Below are positions 16,959 through 24,539 of a DNA stretch of 55,860 nt, one piece after another (positions within the stretch are counted from its first letter, which is position 1; every line of letters begins with the position of its first letter). The stretch covers positions 1 to 55,860 of the forward strand of contig NZ_JAGPWD010000037.1 of assembly GCF_018119395.1 (NCBI RefSeq). The letters run 5' to 3'. The translations under genes and the position numbers were made by a program. The stretch comes from Massilia sp. ZL223. GTDB lineage: Bacteria; Pseudomonadota; Gammaproteobacteria; Burkholderiales; Burkholderiaceae_D. The notes below the pieces were generated by a model. The model did no database searches. It worked only from the letters and a program-made list of their open reading frames with translations, and had not been told where the DNA came from.

Positions 16959-17073
16959 AAACTTGGGTCCCGGCCTTCGCCGGGACGACGTGCTAGGGGC
17001 GCGGGCCACGATACTCGTACCTAACCGTTTGCCTTAAAACCGTCGTCCCGGCGAAGGCCGGGACCCAAGTTTG
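16959..17073. repeat. Inverted pair of dispersed palindromic repeats, copies 2 and 3
   Basis: 16959-16990 and 17041-17072 are perfect inverted copies of a 32-bp unit with a 50-bp spacer. Each unit itself holds a hairpin (CCCGGC, GAAG, GCCGGG) flanked by CGTCGT on one side and ACCCAAGTTT on the other. The pair fills the gap between the converging FAH and CMD genes and could act as a two-way transcription stop. It is the clearest example of the family in this window. Confidence 0.85.
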
Positions 17074-17085
17074 CTGGCACACCAC

Positions 17086-17640
17086 CTACTCCGGCAGCAC
17101 CCATTCCTCCCCTTCAGGCACCGCCGTCCTGGCCGTATTCATCACCATCGCCAAAAACGTGTAATACCCGTTGATCCCCATCAGATCAACCACCCCCTGT
17201 TCCCCGAACTGCGCCAGCGCATCCGCATACACCCCGTCCGACACCGCCTTCTTCTCGTGCAGTTCCACGCAGAAGTCGTGCACCACCGCCTCGTCCACCA
17301 GCATGCCCTCCGGCCGGCGCCGCTCCGCAACTGCCAGGATCACCGACACCGGTATCCCCACCTTCTCCGCGATCGGCGCGTGAATCGCCCATTCCACCTG
17401 CTGGTCCCACTGCCTGGCCGTGACCAGGATCGCCAGCTCCGACAGCCGGATGCCGATCGCGCTGCGGTAGCGCAGGTACTCGCCCATGCGCTGGGCGAGC
17501 GCCATCAGCTCGGGGCTGCGCAAGAGCGGCACGAACGGCCCGTATACCGCGCCGCGCGGCCCGTCGATGATTTCCTGCGCGGCGGCGCGCTGGGCGGCGT
17601 TCATGTCTTCCAGGGGGATGGGGCCGAGGCGGTCGTTCAT
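17086..17640 (-). CDS. Carboxymuconolactone-decarboxylase-family protein
   Basis: A 184-aa all-helical protein of the CMD/AhpD-like superfamily. The centre reads LSELAILVTARQWDQQVEW then AIH, matching the E...H pattern of PcaC-like members and lacking the CxxC pair of AhpD peroxidases. The start at MNDRLGPIP was preferred over a 15-residue longer reading because it fits family length; no strong ribosome site is seen for either. It is divergent from an aminotransferase gene. Substrate unknown. Confidence 0.82.
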   Translation of the reverse strand: MNDRLGPIPLEDMNAAQRAAAQEIIDGPRGAVYGPFVPLLRSPELMALAQRMGEYLRYRSAIGIRLSELAILVTARQWDQQVEWAIHAPIAEKVGIPVSVILAVAERRRPEGMLVDEAVVHDFCVELHEKKAVSDGVYADALAQFGEQGVVDLMGINGYYTFLAMVMNTARTAVPEGEEWVLPE

Positions 17641-17743
17641 GTGTCGTCCAGAAGGCTTATTTGCATGACCTGCGGAAAATATCAAAGTTGACGGGCGCGA
17701 GGGCGCTTATCGTCAATCGTCGTACTCTCTCGGAGGATTCGCC

Positions 17744-19069
17744 ATGAGCCATATCATCCACCGCAACTTGCGCCAGGTGCCGCCCGTCGCGGTGGGCGCG
17801 GACGGCATCACGATCCGCGCCAGCGACGGCAAGACCTATATCGACGCCAGCGGCGGCGCCGCCGTGTCCTCGCTGGGCCATGGCCACCCGGACGTCATCG
17901 CCGCCATGCACCGCCAGATCGAGCGCTGCGCCTACGCGCACACCGGCTTCTTCACCACCGAGGCGGCCGAGGAACTGGCCGACCGCCTGGCGGCCGGCGC
18001 GCCCGAGGACCTGAGCGGCGTCTACTTGGTGTCGGGCGGCTCGGAGGCGATGGAGACCGCGCTCAAGCTGGCGCGCCAGTATTGGGTGGAGCTGAACGAA
18101 CCGAAGCGCCGCCTGTTCCTGGCGCGGCGCCAGAGCTACCACGGCAACACGCTCGGCGCGCTGGCGGTGGGTGGCAACGAGTGGCGCCGCAAGGCCTTCG
18201 CGCCGCTGCTGATGGATACGGTGCGGGTGTCGCCCTGCTACGAGTACCGCGACAGGCCAGAGCGCCAGAGCGTGGACGACTACACCGCCTGCCTGCTCGA
18301 CGAACTGGAAACCACGATCCTCAAGACCGGTCCGGAGAACATCATCGCCTTCTGCGCCGAGCCGGTGGTGGGAGCGACGGGCGGGGCGATTCCGCCGACG
18401 CCGGGCTATTTCAAGGGCGTGCGCGAGATCTGCGACCGTTACCGCATCCTGTTCATCGCCGACGAGGTGATGTGCGGGATGGGACGCACCGGGACCATGT
18501 ATGCGATCGAGCAGGATGGCGTGGCGCCGGACATCGTCGCCGTGGCCAAGGGGCTGGCGGCGGGCTACCAGCCGATCGGGGCGGTGCTGGCGCATAAGGC
18601 CATCGTCGACTGCATCCGCAACGGCAGCGGGGCGTTCCAGCATGGGCATACCTACATCGGGCATCCGGTGGCGGCGGCGGCGGCGCTGGCGGTGCAGCAG
18701 GTGATCGAGCGCGACGATCTGCTGGCAAGGGTGCGCAGCCGCGGGGCGACCTTGCGGCGCATGCTGGGGGATGTGTTCGGGGTGCACGAGCATGTGGGGG
18801 ATATCCGCGGGCGCGGGCTGCTGCTCGCGCTGGAGTTCGTGCAGGATCGCTCGACCAGGGAGCCGTTCGCGCCGGAGCGCAGGCTGCATGCGGTGCTCAA
18901 GCAGAAGGCGATGGAGCGGGGGCTGATGGTGTATCCGATGGGTGGAACCATCGATGGGCAGCGTGGGGATCACGTGCTGCTGGCGCCGCCGTTCATTGCG
19001 ACTGCGGCGGATTTGTCGGAGATTGTGTCGCGGCTGGAGGATGCGGTGGATGCGGCGTTGAAGCAGTGA
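17744..19069 (+). CDS. Class III PLP-dependent aminotransferase
   Basis: A 441-aa fold-type I aminotransferase of the omega/class III group. Visible are the cofactor-binding VSGGSEAMETALKLAR, the catalytic Asp in FIADEVMCG, and the PLP lysine in VAVAKGLAAGYQPIG. Related enzymes use omega-amino acids, amines or beta-alanine with pyruvate or 2-oxoglutarate. GGAGG precedes the ATG. It stands alone between two repeat-bearing gaps, so its pathway is not evident. Confidence 0.87.
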   Translation: MSHIIHRNLRQVPPVAVGADGITIRASDGKTYIDASGGAAVSSLGHGHPDVIAAMHRQIERCAYAHTGFFTTEAAEELADRLAAGAPEDLSGVYLVSGGSEAMETALKLARQYWVELNEPKRRLFLARRQSYHGNTLGALAVGGNEWRRKAFAPLLMDTVRVSPCYEYRDRPERQSVDDYTACLLDELETTILKTGPENIIAFCAEPVVGATGGAIPPTPGYFKGVREICDRYRILFIADEVMCGMGRTGTMYAIEQDGVAPDIVAVAKGLAAGYQPIGAVLAHKAIVDCIRNGSGAFQHGHTYIGHPVAAAAALAVQQVIERDDLLARVRSRGATLRRMLGDVFGVHEHVGDIRGRGLLLALEFVQDRSTREPFAPERRLHAVLKQKAMERGLMVYPMGGTIDGQRGDHVLLAPPFIATAADLSEIVSRLEDAVDAALKQ

Positions 19070-19087
19070 GGCTAGTGGTGCGCTGCG

Positions 19088-19220
19088 AACTTGGGTTCCG
19101 GCCTTCGCCGGGAGTCGTTACTGCCAGTGGCAGTAACGACGGTTTTAAAGGCAGTGGTACTGCTAATCCTGCCACAACTCTATGCTCCGTCATCCCGGTG
19201 AAGGCCGGGATCCAAGTTTG
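19088..19220. repeat. Inverted pair of dispersed repeats, copies 4 and 5, with inner hairpin
   Basis: Copy 4 (19088-19117, AACTTGGGTTCCGGCC...) and copy 5 (19188-19220, ...GGCCGGGATCCAAGTTTG) face each other between converging genes. Between them GTCGTTACTGCC (19114-19125) pairs perfectly with GGCAGTAACGAC (19129-19140) over a 3-nt loop and is followed by GGTTTT. The inner hairpin makes a plausible terminator for the aminotransferase. Confidence 0.75.
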
Positions 19221-19243
19221 CATGCAGACCCAAAACGCGAAAT

Positions 19244-19912
19244 CTAGGAAAGCACCTTCCGAATCCACTTCGAAATATCCTGCACCTCCTCCAGGCACAG
19301 CGAATGCTGCATCTGGTAAGCATGCCACTCCACCTGATACCCCATCGCCTGCAGCGCATCGCGCGACTGTTCCGCGCGGAGGAAGGGCACCACATGATCC
19401 TGGCGTCCGTGCGCCATGAAGATCGGGGTAGACAAGCCTACTTCGTTGCGCTCGTTGCCGACGACGGTCGCCAGCGGCAGGTAACCCGACAGGCACAGCA
19501 TGCCCGCCAGCTTCTCCGGATGGCGCAGGCCGGTCTGCAAGGTCATCGCGCAGCCTTGCGAGAAGCCCGCCAGGATGATGCGCGACGCCGGAATCCCGCG
19601 CTCCTTCTCGCGTGCGATCAGTGCCTCGACATCGCGCTGCGAGGCGCGCAGGCCGCCTTCGTCCTCGCGGCGGGTCAGCTCGGCGCCGGTGATGTCGTAC
19701 CAGGCGCGCATCACGTAGCCGCCGTTGATCGTCACCGGCATGGTCTTCGCATGCGGGAACACGAAGCGGATGCCCGGCAGCCCGGCCAGGTCCAGCTCGC
19801 GCACGATCGGCACGAAGTCGTTGCCGTCGGCGCCCAGGCCGTGCAGCCAGATGATCGCGACTTCAGGATTCAGTGCGGTTTCGATCTCGATGTTTTCCAG
19901 GAGCTGGGTCAT
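19244..19912 (-). CDS. Carboxylesterase (EstB/YpfH-like alpha/beta hydrolase)
   Basis: A 222-aa cytosolic serine esterase of the phospholipase/carboxylesterase family. The early WLHGLGADGNDF forms the oxyanion region, GFSQG holds the nucleophile, AHGRQDHVVP holds the Asp, and MQHSLCLEE supplies the His. These enzymes hydrolyse short-chain carboxylic or acyl-thioesters. It is the last gene of a leftward run darP-mog-esterase, 13 bp after mog. Confidence 0.88.
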   Translation of the reverse strand: MTQLLENIEIETALNPEVAIIWLHGLGADGNDFVPIVRELDLAGLPGIRFVFPHAKTMPVTINGGYVMRAWYDITGAELTRREDEGGLRASQRDVEALIAREKERGIPASRIILAGFSQGCAMTLQTGLRHPEKLAGMLCLSGYLPLATVVGNERNEVGLSTPIFMAHGRQDHVVPFLRAEQSRDALQAMGYQVEWHAYQMQHSLCLEEVQDISKWIRKVLS

Positions 19913-19925
19913 GCAGAATTCCTCG

Positions 19926-20537
19926 TTAGTTTGCTGGCGGACGCAGTGCCGACTTCGGGCGGAAGGTCTTGCTCACGGCCGGGTCGGTTTCCATGTACGG
20001 TCCGCCGATCAGGTCGATGCAGTAGGGGACGGCCGCGAAGATGCCGCCGACGACCACCTTACCCTGCTCGTCCTTCAGGCCTTCCAGGGTTTCCTTGATC
20101 GACTTCGGCTGGCCCGGCAGGTTCATGATCAGGGCCGCGTGGTCCGCCGTCTCGCGGATCACCGCGGTCTGGCGCGACAGGATGGCGGTCGGCACGAACT
20201 TGAGGCTGATCTGGCGCATCTGCTCGCCGAATCCCGGCATCTCCTTGGTCGCCACGGCCAGGGTGGCTTCCGGCGTAACGTCGCGCCGCGCCGGGCCGGT
20301 GCCGCCGGTGGTCAGCACCAGGTGGCAGCGCGCCGTGTCGACCAGCTCGGCCAGGGTGCGCTCGATCTCCGCGCGTTCGTCGGGGATCAGGCGGGTCTCG
20401 ATGCGGTAAGGGGTGGTAATGGCCGTCGCCAGCCACTCCTGCAGCGCAGGAATGCCCTTGTCTTCATACACGCCGCCGCTGGCGCGGTCCGAGACCGACA
20501 CCAGGCCAATCACCAGTTCATTCGTCGGCGTCGTCAT
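19926..20537 (-). CDS. mog: Molybdopterin adenylyltransferase
   Basis: A 203-aa MogA protein that adenylates molybdopterin before molybdenum insertion. The diagnostic TTGGTGPARRDVTPEAT is present, as are VSVSDRASGGVYEDKGIP near the N terminus and IMNLPGQPKSIKETL in the C-terminal half. Length is close to E. coli Mog (195 aa). The start lies inside the 3' end of darP, a 20-bp overlap in another frame, so the genes are coupled. No molybdoenzyme is encoded in this window. Confidence 0.92.
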   Translation of the reverse strand: MTTPTNELVIGLVSVSDRASGGVYEDKGIPALQEWLATAITTPYRIETRLIPDERAEIERTLAELVDTARCHLVLTTGGTGPARRDVTPEATLAVATKEMPGFGEQMRQISLKFVPTAILSRQTAVIRETADHAALIMNLPGQPKSIKETLEGLKDEQGKVVVGGIFAAVPYCIDLIGGPYMETDPAVSKTFRPKSALRPPAN

Positions 20538-21117
20538 CCGGCGCTTCCTCGTCGTCGTCGGCAGCAGCTTGTTTCGGCTTCTTGCCCAGGTCCTTCAGGA
20601 TCTGGAAGATCTCGCGGTAGGCCTTGGGCGGCTTGCTCTCGGCCTGCTCCTTGCGCGCGTTGCGGATCAGGGTGCGCAGGTGCTGGGCGTCGAGTTGCGG
20701 GTGTTCGGCCAGCAGCTGGGTCAGGGCCTTGTCGTCGCTAAGGAGCTTCTCGCGGCGGCGCTCCAGGGCGTGCAGCGCGGCCGTCTCGGCCTTCGAGGCG
20801 CCTTTCCAGCTGTCGATGGTGCGGCGGATGACATCGACTTCTTCCTCGGTCAGGGTGCGCATCTTCTTGCCCACGAACTGCAGCTGGCGGCGGCGGCCCT
20901 CGTGGTTGGTGATGGTCTGGCACTCGAGGATGGCGTCCTTGACGTCTTCCGGCATCGGCACGCGCTTGACCCGGTCGCGCGGCTCGTCGACGAGCTGCTC
21001 TCCGAGCTTCTGCAACTCGTTCACCTGGCGCTTGAGTTCAGACTTGGAGGGACGTTCGTATTCTTGGTCGAACTCGTTGGACTGGAAGCCCACGGAGCCG
21101 CGATTTGGATTAGGCAT
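20518..21117 (-). CDS. darP: Ribosome-associated protein DarP (YjgA/DUF615)
   Basis: A 199-aa highly charged helical protein of the YjgA/DUF615 family, which binds late 50S precursors in E. coli. Conserved blocks are SKSELKRQVNELQKLGEQLV, ILECQTITNHEGRRRQLQF and VGKKMRTLTEEEVDVIR. An acidic tail ends the protein and overlaps mog. It is the first gene of the leftward operon and is divergent from pmbA, a common betaproteobacterial arrangement. Confidence 0.9.
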   Translation of the reverse strand: MPNPNRGSVGFQSNEFDQEYERPSKSELKRQVNELQKLGEQLVDEPRDRVKRVPMPEDVKDAILECQTITNHEGRRRQLQFVGKKMRTLTEEEVDVIRRTIDSWKGASKAETAALHALERRREKLLSDDKALTQLLAEHPQLDAQHLRTLIRNARKEQAESKPPKAYREIFQILKDLGKKPKQAAADDDEEAPDDDADE

Positions 21118-21224
21118 AATTTGAGGAAAATTCCGGAATGATTTGATTGGCGCTGGGCCGATCAGTGAAAACTGTAAACGGCTGCTATGATAACTGTTTT
21201 AGGGCTCGCTACGAAAAACACGAC

Positions 21225-22577
21225 ATGAACGATTCCTTTTTTACCCACACCCAGGATCAGCTGAAACAGCTTGCACGCGACGTGCTGGCCATTGCCCGAG
21301 AGCAGGGTGCGACCGACGCCTCGGTCGAGATCAGCGAGGGTAGCGGGTTGTCGGTTTCAGTTCGTAAAGGAAACATCGAGACCATCGAGCAGAACAAGGA
21401 CAAGGGCCTGGGCGTCACCGTTTACTACGGCCAGCGCCGCGGCAACGCCAACACCTCGGACTTTTCGCCGTCCTCGCTGAAGGCGACCGTCGAAGCGGCC
21501 TGGAACATCGCCCGCTTTACCGCCGAGGACGACTGCGCCGGCCTGCCGGACGCCGAGCTGCTCGAAACCAGTCCGCGCGACCTGCGCCTGTTCTACCCCT
21601 GGGAGATCTCGACCGAGGAAGCCGTCGAGCTGGCCAAGCGCTGCGAAAACGCCGCCTTCGAGGTCGACCGCCGCGTCACCAACAGCGAAGGCGCCAGCGT
21701 CTACGTCCAGCAGTCGCACTTCGTCGGCGCCAATTCGCGCGGCTTCATCGGCGGCTATCCGTTCTCGCGCCACACCATTTCGGTGGCGCCGATCGCGGGC
21801 AAGGGCAACCAGATGCAGCGCGACGACTGGTACACCTCGTCACGCGATCCCAGGCAGCTGGCCCAGCCGGAAGCCGTCGGCCGCTATGCCGCCGAACGCG
21901 CCCTGGCGCGCCTGAACGCGCGCAAGCTCAATACCCGCACCTGCCCGGTGCTGTTCGAGGCGCCGCTGGCCGCCGGCCTGCTCGGCGCCTTCGTGCAGGC
22001 GGTCTCGGGCGGCTCGCTGTACCGCAAGTCGAGCTTCCTGCTCGACACGCTGGGCAAGTCCGTCTTCCCGAGCCACATCCAGATCGTCGAAGACCCGCAC
22101 CTGATCGGCGCGGTCGGCTCGGCGCCCTTCGACGAAGAAGGCGTCAAGACCGTGCGCCGCAAGGTGGTCAAGGATGGCGTGCTGCAGGGCTACTTCCTGT
22201 CTTCGTATTCGGCACGCAAGCTGGGCATGCAGACCACCGGCAACGCCGGCGGTTCGCATAACCTGGAGATGGTGTCGACCGGTACCCGCCGCGCCGACGA
22301 CTTCGAAGGCATGCTGCGCAAGATGGGCACCGGCCTCTTGGTAACCGAACTGATGGGCCAGGGCGTGAACTACGTCACCGGCGACTATTCGCGCGGCGCG
22401 TCCGGCTATTGGGTCGAGAACGGCGTGATCCAGTACCCGGTCGAGGAAATCACCATCGCCGGCAACATGCGCGAGATGTTCCAGCAGATCGTCGCGGTCG
22501 GCAGCGATGTACTGACGCGCGGCAACAAGGCGACCGGCTCGATCCTGATCGAGAAGATGGTCGTGGCCGGCAACTGA
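21225..22577 (+). CDS. pmbA: Metalloprotease PmbA (TldE)
   Basis: A 450-aa TldE/PmbA subunit. With TldD it forms a protease that matures modified peptides such as microcins and degrades unfolded peptides. Family landmarks are the start region ARDVLAIAREQGATDASVEI, GVTVYYGQRRGNANTSDF, SRGFIGGYPFSRHTIS and the terminal VTGDYSRGASGYWVENG. The start MNDSFF was chosen over a longer in-frame reading because it fits the family. tldD is not in this window, as is usual since the pair is often split. Confidence 0.93.
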   Translation: MNDSFFTHTQDQLKQLARDVLAIAREQGATDASVEISEGSGLSVSVRKGNIETIEQNKDKGLGVTVYYGQRRGNANTSDFSPSSLKATVEAAWNIARFTAEDDCAGLPDAELLETSPRDLRLFYPWEISTEEAVELAKRCENAAFEVDRRVTNSEGASVYVQQSHFVGANSRGFIGGYPFSRHTISVAPIAGKGNQMQRDDWYTSSRDPRQLAQPEAVGRYAAERALARLNARKLNTRTCPVLFEAPLAAGLLGAFVQAVSGGSLYRKSSFLLDTLGKSVFPSHIQIVEDPHLIGAVGSAPFDEEGVKTVRRKVVKDGVLQGYFLSSYSARKLGMQTTGNAGGSHNLEMVSTGTRRADDFEGMLRKMGTGLLVTELMGQGVNYVTGDYSRGASGYWVENGVIQYPVEEITIAGNMREMFQQIVAVGSDVLTRGNKATGSILIEKMVVAGN

Positions 22578-22588
22578 GCGGAGGGCTC

Positions 22589-22828
22589 ATGAATCGATTC
22601 GTACGTATCGACAAGGAGGGCAGCCAGAAGACCGTGCTGCTCAATCTGGACCTGGTGGCAACGGTCGAGCTGGCGCAGGCCTCGGACCTGCTCAGTTCCA
22701 ACAACGACAGCCGCAAGGTCTACGCGACCTTCATGGCGCCGGACAAGACCGCCATCGCCACCCTGCATTTCGACAGCGCTGAAGACGCCAATACCTGGGT
22801 GGCGGCGCATCTGGGCGTCCAGCTTTAA
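22589..22828 (+). CDS. Small conserved-looking hypothetical protein
   Basis: A 79-aa cytosolic protein starting MNRFVRIDKEG with a good ribosome site (GGAGGG) 11 bp after the pmbA stop, so it is probably co-transcribed with pmbA. The sequence is mixed alpha/beta (VLLNLDLVATVEL, then KVYATFMAPD, then FDSAEDANTWVAAHL), resembling a compact single-domain fold. I do not recognise the family. Codon use matches its neighbours, which supports it as a real gene. Confidence 0.7.
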   Translation: MNRFVRIDKEGSQKTVLLNLDLVATVELAQASDLLSSNNDSRKVYATFMAPDKTAIATLHFDSAEDANTWVAAHLGVQL

Positions 22829-22845
22829 ATCACGCGGCACAAGCA

Positions 22846-22944
22846 CGTCGTTCCGGGACTCGGCGTCCCCCTCGGCCGGAACCCAAGTTTGCATGCGTAT
22901 CCACTGCTCTACGAACTTGGGCACCGGCCTTCGCCGGTGCGACG
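22846..22944. repeat. Inverted pair of dispersed repeats, copies 6 and 7
   Basis: Copy 6 (22846-22891) is degenerate, with about 15 extra bases in the hairpin core. Copy 7 (22913-22944, GAACTTGGGCACCGGCC...) has compensating G-C changes in the stem. They face each other between two converging small genes. The compensating changes argue that hairpin structure rather than exact sequence is kept. Confidence 0.7.
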
Positions 22945-22960
22945 GTTTTACGGTTAGCAG

Positions 22961-23197
22961 CTAGCTCGGCTGCTCCAGGCGGCTCAGGCGCTGCCCGAAG
23001 ATCCCCCAGGTCCTCACCTCGCCATCGACGGTCGCGCGCAGCGCCCAGCCGGTGCCGATCTTCTCGACCGTCACTTCGGTCTCGATTTCCTTCGCCAGCT
23101 TTTCCGCCCAGGTCTGGGCGGCGCCACGGCCTTTGAACAATTCCTGGCCCTCATAGTCGACGGTGGCGTCAAACACGGGAGCGGCAAATACGGTCAT
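22961..23197 (-). CDS. Small hypothetical protein
   Basis: A 78-aa protein beginning MTVFAAPVFDATVDYEGQEL. It alternates short strands with one helix (AAQTWAEKLAKEIETEV) and has no signal or membrane segment. It lies downstream of the M14 carboxypeptidase on the same strand but behind a strong terminator, so it probably has its own promoter. I do not recognise the family. Confidence 0.6.
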   Translation of the reverse strand: MTVFAAPVFDATVDYEGQELFKGRGAAQTWAEKLAKEIETEVTVEKIGTGWALRATVDGEVRTWGIFGQRLSRLEQPS

Positions 23198-23212
23198 GGT
23201 GGCCTCGTCATG

Positions 23213-23248
23213 AAAAAGGCGGGCAGGGTGGAAAAACCCGGCCCGCCT
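23213..23248 (-). terminator. Rho-independent terminator of the M14 carboxypeptidase gene
   Basis: On the minus strand AGGCGGGC (23241-23248) pairs with GCCCGCCT (23217-23224). An additional GGGT/ACCC stem lies inside, and the hairpin is followed by TTTTT (23213-23217). It lies 10 bp after the carboxypeptidase stop. Confidence 0.8.
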
Positions 23249-23257
23249 GCTAAGTGA

Positions 23258-24388
23258 TTACTTCGCGCGAATCGCGTTCAGCACCGGCTGCAGCACCGCG
23301 GCGCCCAGGCGCGCGCTGCGTGCGCCGTCCCAGCCCACTTGCGGGTCCGGATCGTTGGCGTTGTCCTTGAACGGCAGTTCGAGGGTCAGCGACAGGCAGC
23401 CGAAGGCGTGGGTGATGTGCGGCGAACCCATGGTCAGGGTCTCTTCGGTGTACGGCGTCTGGCCGTAGCCGTGCACGTCCTGGAAGTCCGGGCTGGCGAT
23501 CAGAAAATCGTCGCTGAAGCGCTTCTGGGCGGCCGCCTGCTCGGCGGTGAAGTTCGGCAGGGATTCGCTGCCGGCCACGAACACGTAGGGCAGGCCTTCG
23601 TCGCCGTGCACGTCCAGGCACAGGTCCACGCCCACTTCGTGCATCTTCTGCTTGACCAGGAAGACTTCCGGGCTGCGTTCCATGCTCGGGTTCAGCCATT
23701 CGCGGTTCAGGTTGGCGCCGGCCGCGTTGGTGCGCAGGTTGCCGCGCACCGAGCCGTCCGGGTTCATGTTCGGCACCACGTAGAACACGGATTCCTTCAG
23801 CAACTGGCGGCCGAAGGGGTGGGCCGGGTCCAGCAGCGCGTCGAGCATGCCCTCGACGAACCATTCAGCCATGGTCTCGCCCGGGTGCTGGCGTGCAATC
23901 ACCCAGACCTTTTTCTTTTCCGGCGACGGTTCACCGATGATCAGCATGTTCAGGTCGCGACCGTCGACGGTCGAACCCAGGTCCACCATGCGCACGTGCT
24001 CGGACATCTGGGCGCGGTCCAGCAGCTCCAGGTGGCGTTCCCACGAATACGGCTCGAAGTAGGCGTAGTAGACGCTGTCCATGGCCGGGGTGTGCTCGAT
24101 GGTCATCACCTTGCCGTCGTAGGAGGTCGGCACGCGGAACCAGTTGATGCGGTCGTAGCTCGCCATCGCCTGGTAGTCTTCCCAGCCCGCCGGATAGGCG
24201 GCTTGCGCGGCGTTCAGGAAGCGGATGGTGCACGGCTCGCCTTGCGCGCCCTGCAGGCGGAAGTAGAACCACTGGATGATGTCGGCGTGCGAATCCTTGC
24301 GGATGTTCAGGTCGATGGCGTTGGCGCTTTTGGCGTTCACGACCTCGATGGCGCCAGCGTCGAACTGGCTGCTGATCTTGATAGACAT
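23258..24388 (-). CDS. M14 carboxypeptidase, cytosolic (Nna1/AGBL-like) type
   Basis: A 376-aa zinc carboxypeptidase of the cytosolic CCP branch. Residues about 1-125 form the beta-rich N domain typical of this group. The zinc site is HPGE (H69/E72-type) in ARQHPGETMAEWF, with the third ligand His in LDVHGDEGLPYVF, and the catalytic Glu in LTLELPFKDN. No signal peptide is present. Animal members remove glutamates from tubulin; the bacterial substrate is unknown. The start MSIKISS was preferred over a longer reading that would begin in poor context. It ends at a clear terminator. Confidence 0.88.
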   Translation of the reverse strand: MSIKISSQFDAGAIEVVNAKSANAIDLNIRKDSHADIIQWFYFRLQGAQGEPCTIRFLNAAQAAYPAGWEDYQAMASYDRINWFRVPTSYDGKVMTIEHTPAMDSVYYAYFEPYSWERHLELLDRAQMSEHVRMVDLGSTVDGRDLNMLIIGEPSPEKKKVWVIARQHPGETMAEWFVEGMLDALLDPAHPFGRQLLKESVFYVVPNMNPDGSVRGNLRTNAAGANLNREWLNPSMERSPEVFLVKQKMHEVGVDLCLDVHGDEGLPYVFVAGSESLPNFTAEQAAAQKRFSDDFLIASPDFQDVHGYGQTPYTEETLTMGSPHITHAFGCLSLTLELPFKDNANDPDPQVGWDGARSARLGAAVLQPVLNAIRAK

Positions 24389-24436
24389 GGTGTGTCCTGT
24401 AAAGGGGAATGCGGTGAAGGCGAAATAATACCTTAG

Positions 24437-24539
24437 AGAGCGCCCGACAACACCCTCAGGGCAAGGCGCATCGTCGAAGACAGTACTGTAGTACGGCAAG
24501 ACGATGCAACGCGGCCATGAGGGTGTTGTCGGGCGCTCT
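24437..24539. repeat. Large nested palindrome next to the paaX stop
   Basis: AGAGCGCCCGACAACACCCT plus CA (24437-24458) is a perfect 22-bp inverted match to 24518-24539. Nested inside, GCATCGTC (24468-24475) pairs with GACGATGC (24500-24507), and the centre reads AGTACTGTAGTAC. The right arm reaches the last base of the paaX stop codon. It is unrelated to the other repeat family and may be a small mobile (MITE- or REP-like) insertion or a strong terminator. Confidence 0.8.

Noticed and set aside
16941..17080. A CRISPR array or integrase attachment site suggested by the repeated units
   Set aside because: The units are palindromic, face each other, are scattered singly or in pairs through the window, and there are no cas or integrase genes.
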